A stretch of DNA of 64,000 bases from Ferrimonas futtsuensis DSM 18154 (GTDB lineage Bacteria; Pseudomonadota; Gammaproteobacteria; Enterobacterales; Shewanellaceae), in assembly GCF_000422645.1 (NCBI RefSeq), contig NZ_AUGL01000007.1, forward strand, positions 62,001 through 126,000, in the 5' to 3' direction. A model generated the notes under the pieces. That model was not told the origin of the DNA and made no database searches. It saw only the letters and a program-made list of their open reading frames with translations. Both the position numbers and the translations under genes were made by a program. Of this stretch, positions 56,671 to 64,000 are shown one piece after another; position 1 is the stretch's first letter, and every line of letters begins with the position of its first letter.

Positions 56671-57450
56671 TCATTTGGTCGGCCGCATCATCAGATAGCC
56701 GCCATAGGCCAGCATGGGGAGGGTCAGCAACTGCCCCATGGAGAAGCCCATATACAGGCTCATGTGGGCGTCAGGCTGACGGACGAACTCGATGAGGAAG
56801 CGGGCACAGCCATACCCCACCAGGAACAGACCGGCCACCGCCCCGGGCTTGTCGGTGCGATTCTTGTACCAGTGGAGAATCAGGAACAGCACCAGCCCCT
56901 CGAGCACCGCCTCATACAGCTGAGAGGGATGACGGGGAAGAGGCCCGGCACCGGGGAAGATTATCGCCCAGGGCACATCGGTCACCCTGCCCCACAGCTC
57001 ACCGTTGATGAAGTTGCCGATGCGACCAAAACCCAGCCCGATGGGTATGGTCGGAGCCACCAGATCCGCCACCTGCCAGAAGGTGCGCTGCTGCCGGCGG
57101 GCGATCCACAGCATCGCCACGATCACCCCAATCAGGCCGCCGTGGAACGACATCCCTCCGTTGGTGATCTTAAACAGGTAGAGGGGATCCTCCAGCAGCC
57201 ACTGCCAGCCATAGAAGAACACGTACCCCAGACGCCCGCCGAGCACCACTCCCAGAAAGGCATAAAACAGCAGGTCGGAGACCTGATCACGGCTCCAGGT
57301 GGAGCCCGGCTTGTCTGCATGGCGGTTGAGCATCCACATGGCGCCCAAAAAACCCACCAGGTACATCAGGCCATACCAACGCAGGGCCAGGGGACCGATC
57401 TCGACAATCACAGGATCGATCTGGGGAAACACAAAGTAGCTTTCGGTCAT
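56671..57450 (-). CDS. lgt: Prolipoprotein diacylglyceryl transferase
   Basis: 259 residues from the ATG at 57450. Seven membrane helices; Lgt signature [14 protein letters not shown], with [15 protein letters not shown]-type [16 protein letters not shown] at the N-terminus. Adds diacylglycerol to lipobox Cys. Between ptsP and thyA; leader has three tandem hairpins (57474-57524). Confidence 0.97.
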   Translation of the reverse strand: MTESYFVFPQIDPVIVEIGPLALRWYGLMYLVGFLGAMWMLNRHADKPGSTWSRDQVSDLLFYAFLGVVLGGRLGYVFFYGWQWLLEDPLYLFKITNGGMSFHGGLIGVIVAMLWIARRQQRTFWQVADLVAPTIPIGLGFGRIGNFINGELWGRVTDVPWAIIFPGAGPLPRHPSQLYEAVLEGLVLFLILHWYKNRTDKPGAVAGLFLVGYGCARFLIEFVRQPDAHMSLYMGFSMGQLLTLPMLAYGGYLMMRPTK

Positions 57451-57473
57451 CTTGGAATCTTCTGTATAGTCCA

Positions 57474-57524
57474 CCACCTTGAGGTGGCGGGGCCGTCAAC
57501 GACGGCGGGGGCACTTGGCCCCCG
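57474..57524 (-). other. Three tandem small hairpins in ptsP-lgt spacer
   Basis: CCACCT/AGGTGG (57474-57487), CCGTC/GACGG (57493-57505) and CGGGGGC/GCCCCCG (57506-57524) sit back to back. None has a U run, so RNA stability or translation control is more likely than termination. Confidence 0.55.
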
Positions 57525-57579
57525 TCCCTTAAAAGTGGCTCTAGGATACTGAGTCAGCGTCCCAATTGCCATGATCGCC

Positions 57580-59811
57580 CTAGGCGTCCTGGTAGAGCTC
57601 CGACAGATCGTGCTCATCCAGCCAGCTGCGGGCCAGATCCCGCACCTGCTGATCGTCGCAGGCCTGCAGCAGGGCACCGCGCAGCGGCTCCAGCCGGGCC
57701 GAGCTCAGGTGACGCACCAGGTGATGGATACGGCCCAGGCTGCGGCGGTTCATGCTCAGCTGACGCAGTCCCAGGGCCATCAGGATCAACGCCCCCTCGG
57801 GTTCACCGGCCATCTCACCACAGACACTCAGCTCACTGTCTCCCGCCAGAGAGACGGTCTGGGCCAGGGCCTGAATCACCGCAGGGTGATAGTGACTGAA
57901 CCTGTCCGCCACCTGGGCATTGGTCCTGTCCACCGCCAGCAGATACTGGGTCAGGTCATTGCTGCCCACCGAAAAGAAGTCCACCTTCTGTCTCAGTTGC
58001 GGCAGCAGGTAGATGGCGGCAGGGACCTCGATCATCACCCCCACCTGGACTCTGGGCAGGGTGCACTCCAGCTCCTCCTCCAGCTCCCGACGGGCCTGTT
58101 CAATCAGCTTGCTGGCCTGCTCCACCTCATCCAGGTTGGAGACCATGGGCAGCAGGATGCGCAGATTGCCGGTTTCCACCGACGCTCGCTGCATCGCCTT
58201 CACCTGAACCAGGAACAGCTCCGGATGGTCCAGAGTAAGGCGGATGCCACGCCAGCCCAGGAAGGGGTTGTCTTCCCGAATGGGAAAGTAGGGCAAAGGC
58301 TTGTCGCCACCGATGTCCAGGGTGCGTATGGTCACCGGCTTGCTGCCCAGGGCACGCAGCACCCGACCGTAGGCCCGCTCCTGAGTCTGCTCAGTGGGGA
58401 AGTGGTTCTGCAGCATGTAGAGAGTTTCTGAGCGATAGAGGCCGATGCCCCCCACATAGGCGGGGTCCAGCTGCTCCCCTTCCGCCACCAGCCCGGCATT
58501 GACCTGCAGGCACACAGGCTCACCATCGAGGGTTTTGCAGGGCTCGGTCAGGCCGCGCTCATAACGGGCGTCCTTCTTGGCCAGGGAGGACTGGAAGCGG
58601 TGAAACTCGCGTACCACGGTCTCTGCCGGTTCCACCAGCAGTTGGCCGCGCACCGCATCCAGGATGGCGCGCTTGCCCGCCAGGGCCTGGATGGGCAAGC
58701 CATCAATGCCAAACAGCGCCGGAATCGACATCGCCCTGGCCAGAATCGCCGCGTGGGAGCTGGCGCCCCCCTCGACACTGACGATGCCCGCCAGCTTGCT
58801 GCGGGGCACCTCTGCCAGCATGGTGGCGGTGATCTCGCTGGCCACCAGGATCACCGGCTTTGTGGGCGGCTTGCCCCCCTGCCCGGGCCGGGCCAACTGG
58901 CCCAGGATTCGTTGACCGAGATCCTTAAGGTCGCTGGCGCGCTCCTTAAGATAGTGATCGGTCATCGCTTCAAAACGGGCCACATACTGGGTAAAGACCC
59001 TGGACACCACGGTCTCCGCAGACCAGCCCTCGTCACAGCCCGCCATCAGATCCTGCTGCAGCACCGGATCGGCAATCAGATACTGGTAGATGTCGAAGAT
59101 GGCGCTGATCTGGGATTCGATCTCGCCGCTGAGACGCCCGCTGAGGGCCGTCATCTCATCCTGAGTCGCCAGCAGTGCCCGCTCCAGCCTGTCCCACTCA
59201 CGATCACTGCCCTGGCCCTTGCTCGCCTCCATGGAGAGGGAGATGCGTGGACGCGCCAGCAGGATCTGGGCATCGGCGATGCCCGGGCTGGCCACGGTGG
59301 CGCTCCAGCGACGGGGCCCGGTGTCGGTCAATTCGGGCGCATCGCTGCTGGGGCGCAACTCGGGCACCAATTGCGAGGCCAGAGTCACCAGGAAGGCTTC
59401 CTCATCCTCGTTGAACTGACGGGCCAACTTCTGCTGCACCACCAACACCCCGAGGACCTTACTCCTGTGGGTAATGGGGGTAGCCAGAAAAGCACGGAAC
59501 TCATCTTCATCGACTTCGGGAAGCAGTTTAAAGGCGGGGTGTGAGGGCGCATCGGCCAGGTTGATGGGCTCTTCCCGGCGCATCACCATTCCGACGATGC
59601 CCTCACCGGCATTGAGACGGGCCCGGCCCACGGCTGAGGGAGCCAGGCCGTCGCTGGCCTTGAGGACTAGCCCCTCACCATCGGTAAGATAGAGTGAGCA
59701 GCAATCGGTGTTCATGGCGGCGCGGGTCTGTTGCACCAACTCGATCATCGACTGCTCCGCAGTCTGAGCTTCAGCGACCCGCTGCACTATGGTGCGCAGT
59801 GTGGTAATCAT
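57580..59811 (-). CDS. ptsP: Phosphoenolpyruvate-protein phosphotransferase (EI-Ntr)
   Basis: 743 residues. N-terminal GAF domain (1-150), linker, then EI-type domains with phospho-His H353 in [14 protein letters not shown] and the PEP-binding region [12 protein letters not shown] and GSNDLTQY. First enzyme of the nitrogen PTS. Its first codons overlap rppH by 4 bases, so they are coupled. Confidence 0.97.
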   Translation of the reverse strand: MITTLRTIVQRVAEAQTAEQSMIELVQQTRAAMNTDCCSLYLTDGEGLVLKASDGLAPSAVGRARLNAGEGIVGMVMRREEPINLADAPSHPAFKLLPEVDEDEFRAFLATPITHRSKVLGVLVVQQKLARQFNEDEEAFLVTLASQLVPELRPSSDAPELTDTGPRRWSATVASPGIADAQILLARPRISLSMEASKGQGSDREWDRLERALLATQDEMTALSGRLSGEIESQISAIFDIYQYLIADPVLQQDLMAGCDEGWSAETVVSRVFTQYVARFEAMTDHYLKERASDLKDLGQRILGQLARPGQGGKPPTKPVILVASEITATMLAEVPRSKLAGIVSVEGGASSHAAILARAMSIPALFGIDGLPIQALAGKRAILDAVRGQLLVEPAETVVREFHRFQSSLAKKDARYERGLTEPCKTLDGEPVCLQVNAGLVAEGEQLDPAYVGGIGLYRSETLYMLQNHFPTEQTQERAYGRVLRALGSKPVTIRTLDIGGDKPLPYFPIREDNPFLGWRGIRLTLDHPELFLVQVKAMQRASVETGNLRILLPMVSNLDEVEQASKLIEQARRELEEELECTLPRVQVGVMIEVPAAIYLLPQLRQKVDFFSVGSNDLTQYLLAVDRTNAQVADRFSHYHPAVIQALAQTVSLAGDSELSVCGEMAGEPEGALILMALGLRQLSMNRRSLGRIHHLVRHLSSARLEPLRGALLQACDDQQVRDLARSWLDEHDLSELYQDA

Positions 59812-60356
59812 CGGCCTCTTCTTCGTCGTCTGGCTTTGTTGTTTCCATCCCGGGTGCGTTTAGTATGGTCCTTGCGCGGCTGAAATGGCATAGCCACCGG
59901 CGCAAACTCCTTCATCACCTTACGATAGACATCCCGTTTAAAGGAGACCACCTGGCGAACTGGGTACCAGTAGCTGACCCAGCGCCAGTCATCGAATTCA
60001 GGGTGGCCACTGCGCTTGAGATCGATCTGATCTTCGCCGGACACCAACTCCAGCAGAAACCATTTCTGTTTCTGACCAATACATACCGGCTTGGAATCTT
60101 GCCGGACCAGCCTCTTGGGCAGACGATATCTGAGCCAGGAGCGACTGCTGGCGAGGATTTTGACATCCTTTTTCTGCAGTCCTACCTCTTCATACAGCTC
60201 GCGATACATCGCCTGTTCGGCGGATTCTCCCTGATCCAGCCCCCCTTGGGGGAACTGCCAGGAGTGTTGGCCATACCGCCTTGCCCAGAGCACCTGGCCT
60301 TGGCGGTTACAGATAATGATCCCCACATTGGCTCTATAGCCTTCGTTGTCGATCAC
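59808..60356 (-). CDS. rppH: RNA pyrophosphohydrolase
   Basis: 182 residues from a GTG at 60356 beginning [13 protein letters not shown], parallel to E. coli MIDDDGYRPNVG; an in-frame GTG at 60398 would add 14. Nudix box [23 protein letters not shown], ending in an Arg-rich tail. Removes pyrophosphate from mRNA 5' ends to trigger decay by RNase E. Confidence 0.94.
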   Translation of the reverse strand: MIDNEGYRANVGIIICNRQGQVLWARRYGQHSWQFPQGGLDQGESAEQAMYRELYEEVGLQKKDVKILASSRSWLRYRLPKRLVRQDSKPVCIGQKQKWFLLELVSGEDQIDLKRSGHPEFDDWRWVSYWYPVRQVVSFKRDVYRKVMKEFAPVAMPFQPRKDHTKRTRDGNNKARRRRRGR

Positions 60357-61051
60357 TATGTCATCCGATTGATTTTTATCTTGCTCTGATTGTTCCACAG
60401 AATGACGCTCGGGGGCAATCCCGGGCTAGAGAGCGGCCACAGTGGGTAACTTTGAGAATTTTCAACACTTATATACAGAAATTTTATCCCCCGGTCGATT
60501 CACCCTAAAGTTATCAACCGCAACTGTGGATAAGCCTGTTTGTAAATTTGTATGTGGTGGAGATATCCGCAAAGGATGAACATAATCCATCCTTGAACGG
60601 AGTGAAGCCGCAAAAATAAAACCATTTTAAACAATAAGTTAACCAGAAAAACCGTTCAGATCCCTTCGGAGGATCTCGGATCGTTCAAAATCTCACCGCC
60701 CCCTGTGTCCTGGTACAGACTTTGACTCAACTGCTCAGAAAACCCCTGGCAACCCGGTTAGGGATCCACCACCCTCCGCCCCCTGTGGATCAATTCCCGG
60801 CAGTTATCCAGTCAAACTGTGCATAACTCTGTTAAGAAAAAACGGGTAAGGGCGGGATAACCTGAATAACAGTGACAATTACTGCATTTTGATTATGACT
60901 TAATTATTTTAATTTCATGAAGTTAGCCTCATTCGCAGGACGTTTTGCAGGGCTTGCCACGCTGTGGGCAACAAGCCAGTACAAAAATCGCTCACAAAAG
61001 TTATCCCCATCGAGGTGTCACAGTTTGGGAGCTTCGGGTTAGAATGGCGGG
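60357..61051. other. AT-richer gene-free region with DnaA boxes and GATC cluster
   Basis: About 700 bp without a credible gene. Two perfect DnaA boxes of type TTATNCACA occur on the - strand at 60525-60533 and 60818-60826; near matches lie at 60784-60792, 60804-60812 and 61001-61009. GATC occurs at 60659, 60672, 60679, 60763 and 60788. It includes the promoters of rppH and mutH, which I cannot place with confidence. Confidence 0.55.
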
Positions 61052-61732
61052 ATGATCGAACTCGACTTCACGCCAAACTCCGAATCACAGCTGCTCGACC
61101 GCGCCGAGGCGGTGGCCGGCTGGACCCTGGGAGAGCTGGCCGACGCGCTGGGCATAGCGGTGCCCGACAACCTGCTGCGCCATAAAGGCTGGAGCGGTCA
61201 ACTGCTGGAGCGCTACCTCGGGGCCAGTGCCGGCTCCAAACCCCACCCTGACTTCGAACAGCTGGGCATCGAACTGAAGACCATCCCGGTCGACCTGCAG
61301 GGCAAGCCCCTGGAAACCACCTTTGTCAGCGTCTGCCCCCTGACCAATCTGGGTGGTCTGCGTTGGGAGGAGAGCCCCGTCTGCCATAAGCTGACGGCGA
61401 TCCTGTGGATCCCCATTCTGGGAGAAAGGCAGATTCCAGTGGCCGAGCGCACCCTGGGGATGCCCCTGTTGTGGCGCCCTTCCCCTGAGGAGTGGCACGT
61501 ACTGCAACAGGATTGGGAAGAGATCATGGAGCGGGTCACCCTGGGTGAGGTGGAGTCGATCACCGCCCGACACGGTGAGGTGCTGCAGCTTCGTCCCAAG
61601 GCCGCCAACAGCCGGGTGCTGACCGACGGCATTGGCCCGGACGGCACCCTGATTCAAACCCTGCCCAGAGGCTTCTATCTGAAGATCCCCTTCACCCACG
61701 CCCTACTACAGAGGCACTTCCTTAACAACTGA
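61052..61732 (+). CDS. mutH: Mismatch repair endonuclease MutH
   Basis: 226 residues (E. coli 229). Catalytic D67, E74 and K76 in [11 protein letters not shown], with [12 protein letters not shown] further on. Nicks the unmethylated strand at hemimethylated GATC when called by MutS/MutL. Its presence implies Dam methylation in this organism. Confidence 0.97.
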   Translation: MIELDFTPNSESQLLDRAEAVAGWTLGELADALGIAVPDNLLRHKGWSGQLLERYLGASAGSKPHPDFEQLGIELKTIPVDLQGKPLETTFVSVCPLTNLGGLRWEESPVCHKLTAILWIPILGERQIPVAERTLGMPLLWRPSPEEWHVLQQDWEEIMERVTLGEVESITARHGEVLQLRPKAANSRVLTDGIGPDGTLIQTLPRGFYLKIPFTHALLQRHFLNN

Positions 61733-61762
61733 AATAATGCCTATCCAAAAAGTGATATGCGT

Positions 61763-61791
61763 TTGGGTTGAGGTCACAAAACTTGTATAAT
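61763..61791 (+). promoter_or_regulatory. Promoter of the cyclase gene
   Basis: -35 TTGGGT (61763-61768), 17-bp spacer, perfect -10 TATAAT (61786-61791). Confidence 0.75.
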
Positions 61792-61868
61792 GTCTCGTTA
61801 TTACAAATAAAAGAAGCTAGGCGGGAACTTTCCCACCGGCCCCATAATCACAGAGTCCCTTTACCAGA

Positions 61869-62972
61869 GTGCAGTCGCGGCAACAATTTCTAAAACTGGT
61901 CTTCGCCATTATCGCCTGGTCTCTAGCGATGATGGCCTATGTTACCTTCCGTTATGCTCAGGGGGACGATCGTCCGTACTGGGCGATCACGGCTGCCGAT
62001 CTCACCACCCTCTCCATCTATATGGGCCTGATATTCGGCTGTCTGCACTGGCTGTCGAACCTGATTACCGACGTCAGCGGCATCCGGCGAATGCCCTACG
62101 CCTTTATCGTGGCATTCAAGGGACTGTTTCTGCTGCTGGGGGCCCTCACCCTGGCCTACATCACCAATTGGCTCAACTCCTGGGACAATGCTGAGCAGTT
62201 TGCCGCCACCAGCCAGATCCTTACCGCCCATGTGCTCAATGCCCCCTCCGCCCAGACCCTGATCGCCTATCTGGTGCTGGTGCGTACCGGGCTGGCCTTC
62301 ATCGAGCAGATGGGGTTGCTGGTGGGTCCACGGGTGCTGCTCAACATCGGCATGGGCAAGTACCACAAACCCAGGTATGAGGAGCGTATCTTCCTGTTTC
62401 TGGACATGGTCAGCTCCACCGCCCACGCCGAGGCCCTGGGAGATTATCGTTTCAGCCGCCTCATCCAGGACTGTTTCGACCTGCTCTCCGATGTGGTCAC
62501 CCAGAACCAGGGGGAGATCTATCGCTACGTCGGAGATGCGGTGCTGATCAGCTGGCCACAGAGGCACAGATCAAGGGCGCGGCTCTGTCTCAACGTCTAC
62601 TTCGACTTCGTTCAGACCCTCTACTGGAACCGTCACTATTTCCAGAAAGAGTATGGTTTCGTGCCCAAATTCAAGGCGGCCGCCCATGGCGGTCAAGTGG
62701 TGGCAGCGCTGGTGGGAGTGTATAAGCAGGAGATCAGCTTCTTCTCCGATGTACTCAACACCCTTGCCCGCCTTCAGGACCAGTGTGGTCCCCTGGGATG
62801 TCAGATGTTGGTGTCCGATCAGGTGAAAGAGGCGCTGGATGATGACCACAGCTATGATCTGCTCTCCCTTGGGCCCATTCGACTCAAGGGAAAGCAGCAG
62901 GAGATCGAAGTGTTCTCCGTCAGTCGGACTTACTCGGCAGCAGGTCCCCAATCATCTCCCCAAGAGTTCTGA
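61869..62972 (+). CDS. Membrane class III adenylate/guanylate cyclase
   Basis: 367 residues from a GTG, about 70 bases after its promoter. Four membrane helices (about 5-25, 40-65, 75-98, 120-150), then a class III nucleotide cyclase domain beginning RIFLFLDMVSSTAHAEALG with the first metal Asp and GEIYRYVGDAVLISW with the second. Whether it makes cAMP or cGMP cannot be settled. Its 3' end overlaps oxyR by 53 bases, convergent. Confidence 0.88.
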   Translation: MQSRQQFLKLVFAIIAWSLAMMAYVTFRYAQGDDRPYWAITAADLTTLSIYMGLIFGCLHWLSNLITDVSGIRRMPYAFIVAFKGLFLLLGALTLAYITNWLNSWDNAEQFAATSQILTAHVLNAPSAQTLIAYLVLVRTGLAFIEQMGLLVGPRVLLNIGMGKYHKPRYEERIFLFLDMVSSTAHAEALGDYRFSRLIQDCFDLLSDVVTQNQGEIYRYVGDAVLISWPQRHRSRARLCLNVYFDFVQTLYWNRHYFQKEYGFVPKFKAAAHGGQVVAALVGVYKQEISFFSDVLNTLARLQDQCGPLGCQMLVSDQVKEALDDDHSYDLLSLGPIRLKGKQQEIEVFSVSRTYSAAGPQSSPQEF

Positions 62973-63825
62973 AGGTGCGCAGACGGCTGGTCGTCTGACG
63001 CCACACCAGACCAATCTCCCGGTACGCCTTCTGCCCCTCGGGCACATAGGTCAGCAGATCCGTTCCCTTGAGAATGCCGGCATCGATGGCCATCTGTGGC
63101 AGGAAGGTACTGCCCAGACCTGAGTCCACCATCTGCACCAGAGTATGCAGGCTGGTAGCGGCAAAGGGGTTGATCTTCTCCCGGTTCTCCAGATTACAGG
63201 CACTGATGGCATGGCCGGTGATGCAGTGCTCTCTCTGCAGCAGGAAGATGCTCTCGTCCGGCCAATCCTCGTAGTTGAGCTTGGACTGCGCCGCAGAGTC
63301 CTGATGAATCACCACCTGGAAGGGATCGATGCCGACCCCCATGGTGTGGAAACCCGAGGTGTCCACCGGAAGTGCCAGCAGCAGCAGATCCAATTCGCCG
63401 TTACCGAGCATGGAGAGCAGATTTTCCGTGGTATCTTCTCGAAGTAAAAGAGTAAGATCGGGGAATCGTTGCTGAGATTCCTTCACCACCCTGTTCAACA
63501 GGAAGGGGGCGATGGTGGGAATGCAGCCCAGTCGCAGAGTGCCACTCATGGCATCCCCGGCACTCTGAGCCAGATCGGTCAGCTCCTGCACCTGAGCCAA
63601 CAACTCGCGGGCACGGCAGACCACCTCTTCGCCGGTGGCGGTAAACAGGAAGGATTTGTGGTCGCGCTCGATCAGCTGACAGCCCATCTGCTCTTCCAGG
63701 TTCTGAATGCCGCTGGACAGGGTGGACTGGCTGACGTGACACGCCTTGGCGGCACGGTTGAAGTTCTGCGCCTTGTGCAGATGCACCAGATAATATAGGT
63801 TTTTGAGACTAGGGAGTCTGCGCAT
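62920..63825 (-). CDS. oxyR: Peroxide sensor OxyR
   Basis: 301 residues (E. coli 305). LysR helix-turn-helix NFNRAAKACHVSQSTLSSGI (about 21-40). The redox pair is C201 and C210 in REHCITGHAISAC, with the same 9-residue spacing as C199-C208 of E. coli OxyR. Oxidation by peroxide switches on catalase and AhpC genes. Extra Cys residues at 29, 49, 70 and 101 are noticeable. Confidence 0.95.
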   Translation of the reverse strand: MRRLPSLKNLYYLVHLHKAQNFNRAAKACHVSQSTLSSGIQNLEEQMGCQLIERDHKSFLFTATGEEVVCRARELLAQVQELTDLAQSAGDAMSGTLRLGCIPTIAPFLLNRVVKESQQRFPDLTLLLREDTTENLLSMLGNGELDLLLLALPVDTSGFHTMGVGIDPFQVVIHQDSAAQSKLNYEDWPDESIFLLQREHCITGHAISACNLENREKINPFAATSLHTLVQMVDSGLGSTFLPQMAIDAGILKGTDLLTYVPEGQKAYREIGLVWRQTTSRLRTFRTLGEMIGDLLPSKSD

Positions 63826-64000
63826 CGTCTGCTCCGGAACAATCGATTGGTTTAATCTATTTTATTCGATTCTTCAAAGGAACACACCCCCCTATACTGT
63901 GCTCAGTTTCACATGACTAACGTATTGGGAATTTGTCGGCAGTCTAGTAAGTTAGATTAAGATTGCCGTTGAAATTAACCTTTAAAAAGGAAGAGAACAC
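63826..64000. promoter_or_regulatory. oxyR divergent regulatory region
   Basis: AATCGA-N19-TCGATT (63841-63871) with a central ATCTAT looks like an OxyR-type operator just upstream of oxyR. TGTGC-N6-TCACA at 63898-63913 resembles a CRP site. A ribosome site AAGGAAGAG (63987-63995) ends the window, so a rightward gene starts right after it. Confidence 0.5.

Noticed and set aside
60357-61051. Chromosomal origin oriC
   Set aside because: DnaA boxes and GATC are present, but there are no dnaA, dnaN, mnmG or rpmH neighbours and no repeated AT-rich 13-mers.

Overview
This is a 64 kb piece of a gammaproteobacterial chromosome, by eye in the high-50s % GC. The gene orders raiA-pheA-tyrA-aroF, rpsP-rimM-trmD-rplS with ffh-ypjD-corB, nadB/rpoE-rseABC-lepA-lepB-rnc-era-recO-pdxJ-acpS, mutH/rppH-ptsP-lgt-thyA and a thrABC operon with its leader match the Shewanella/Ferrimonas part of the Gammaproteobacteria. 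My best guess is a Ferrimonas-like marine bacterium; no rRNA is present to prove it. There is no phage, insertion sequence, tRNA, rRNA or CRISPR array that I can see.

Layout. 1-2232 holds the 3' part of a large secreted metzincin-type protease. 2341-7018 is the most unusual segment: small proteins with HMA-like folds, His/Pro-rich and glycine-zipper membrane proteins, and a P1B-type ATPase with the P1B-6-like SCA membrane motif, preceded by a Fur-box-like site. It resembles the ferrosome (fez) clusters that build intracellular iron-storage compartments. 7065-15836 is accessory housekeeping: a chemoreceptor, a methyltransferase, a glutaredoxin-like protein, MscS, an OmpA-domain protein, a SRAP protein and several envelope proteins. 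15908-17227 holds yciH, yqgE and ruvX. 17290-22126 is the thr operon with a Thr/Ile-rich leader peptide and attenuator. 22197-31567 holds lasT, aceK, slyD, a universal stress protein, a cation/proton antiporter, a trpR-aromatic permease operon, cytochrome c', a b-type cytochrome and raiA.

31661-35302 is aromatic amino acid biosynthesis: pheL attenuator and pheA facing tyrA and aroF. 35511-41366 is the S16/L19 operon, ffh, ypjD and corB. 41872-50710 is one long leftward block of core genes headed by rpoE, whose upstream region carries a clear sigma-E promoter. nadB diverges from it. 52503-63825 holds ygfX, sdhE, a Bcr/CflA exporter, nhaR, thyA, lgt, ptsP, rppH, mutH, a membrane class III nucleotide cyclase and oxyR. 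The roughly 700 bp gap between rppH and mutH has no gene but carries DnaA-box matches and clustered GATC sites.

Regulatory logic visible in the DNA: two amino acid attenuators (thr, phe), a probable autoregulated trpR-permease operon with a perfect operator-like palindrome, two good CRP-like sites (raiA, cytochrome c'), a sigma-E autoregulatory promoter, and bidirectional terminators between most convergent genes.
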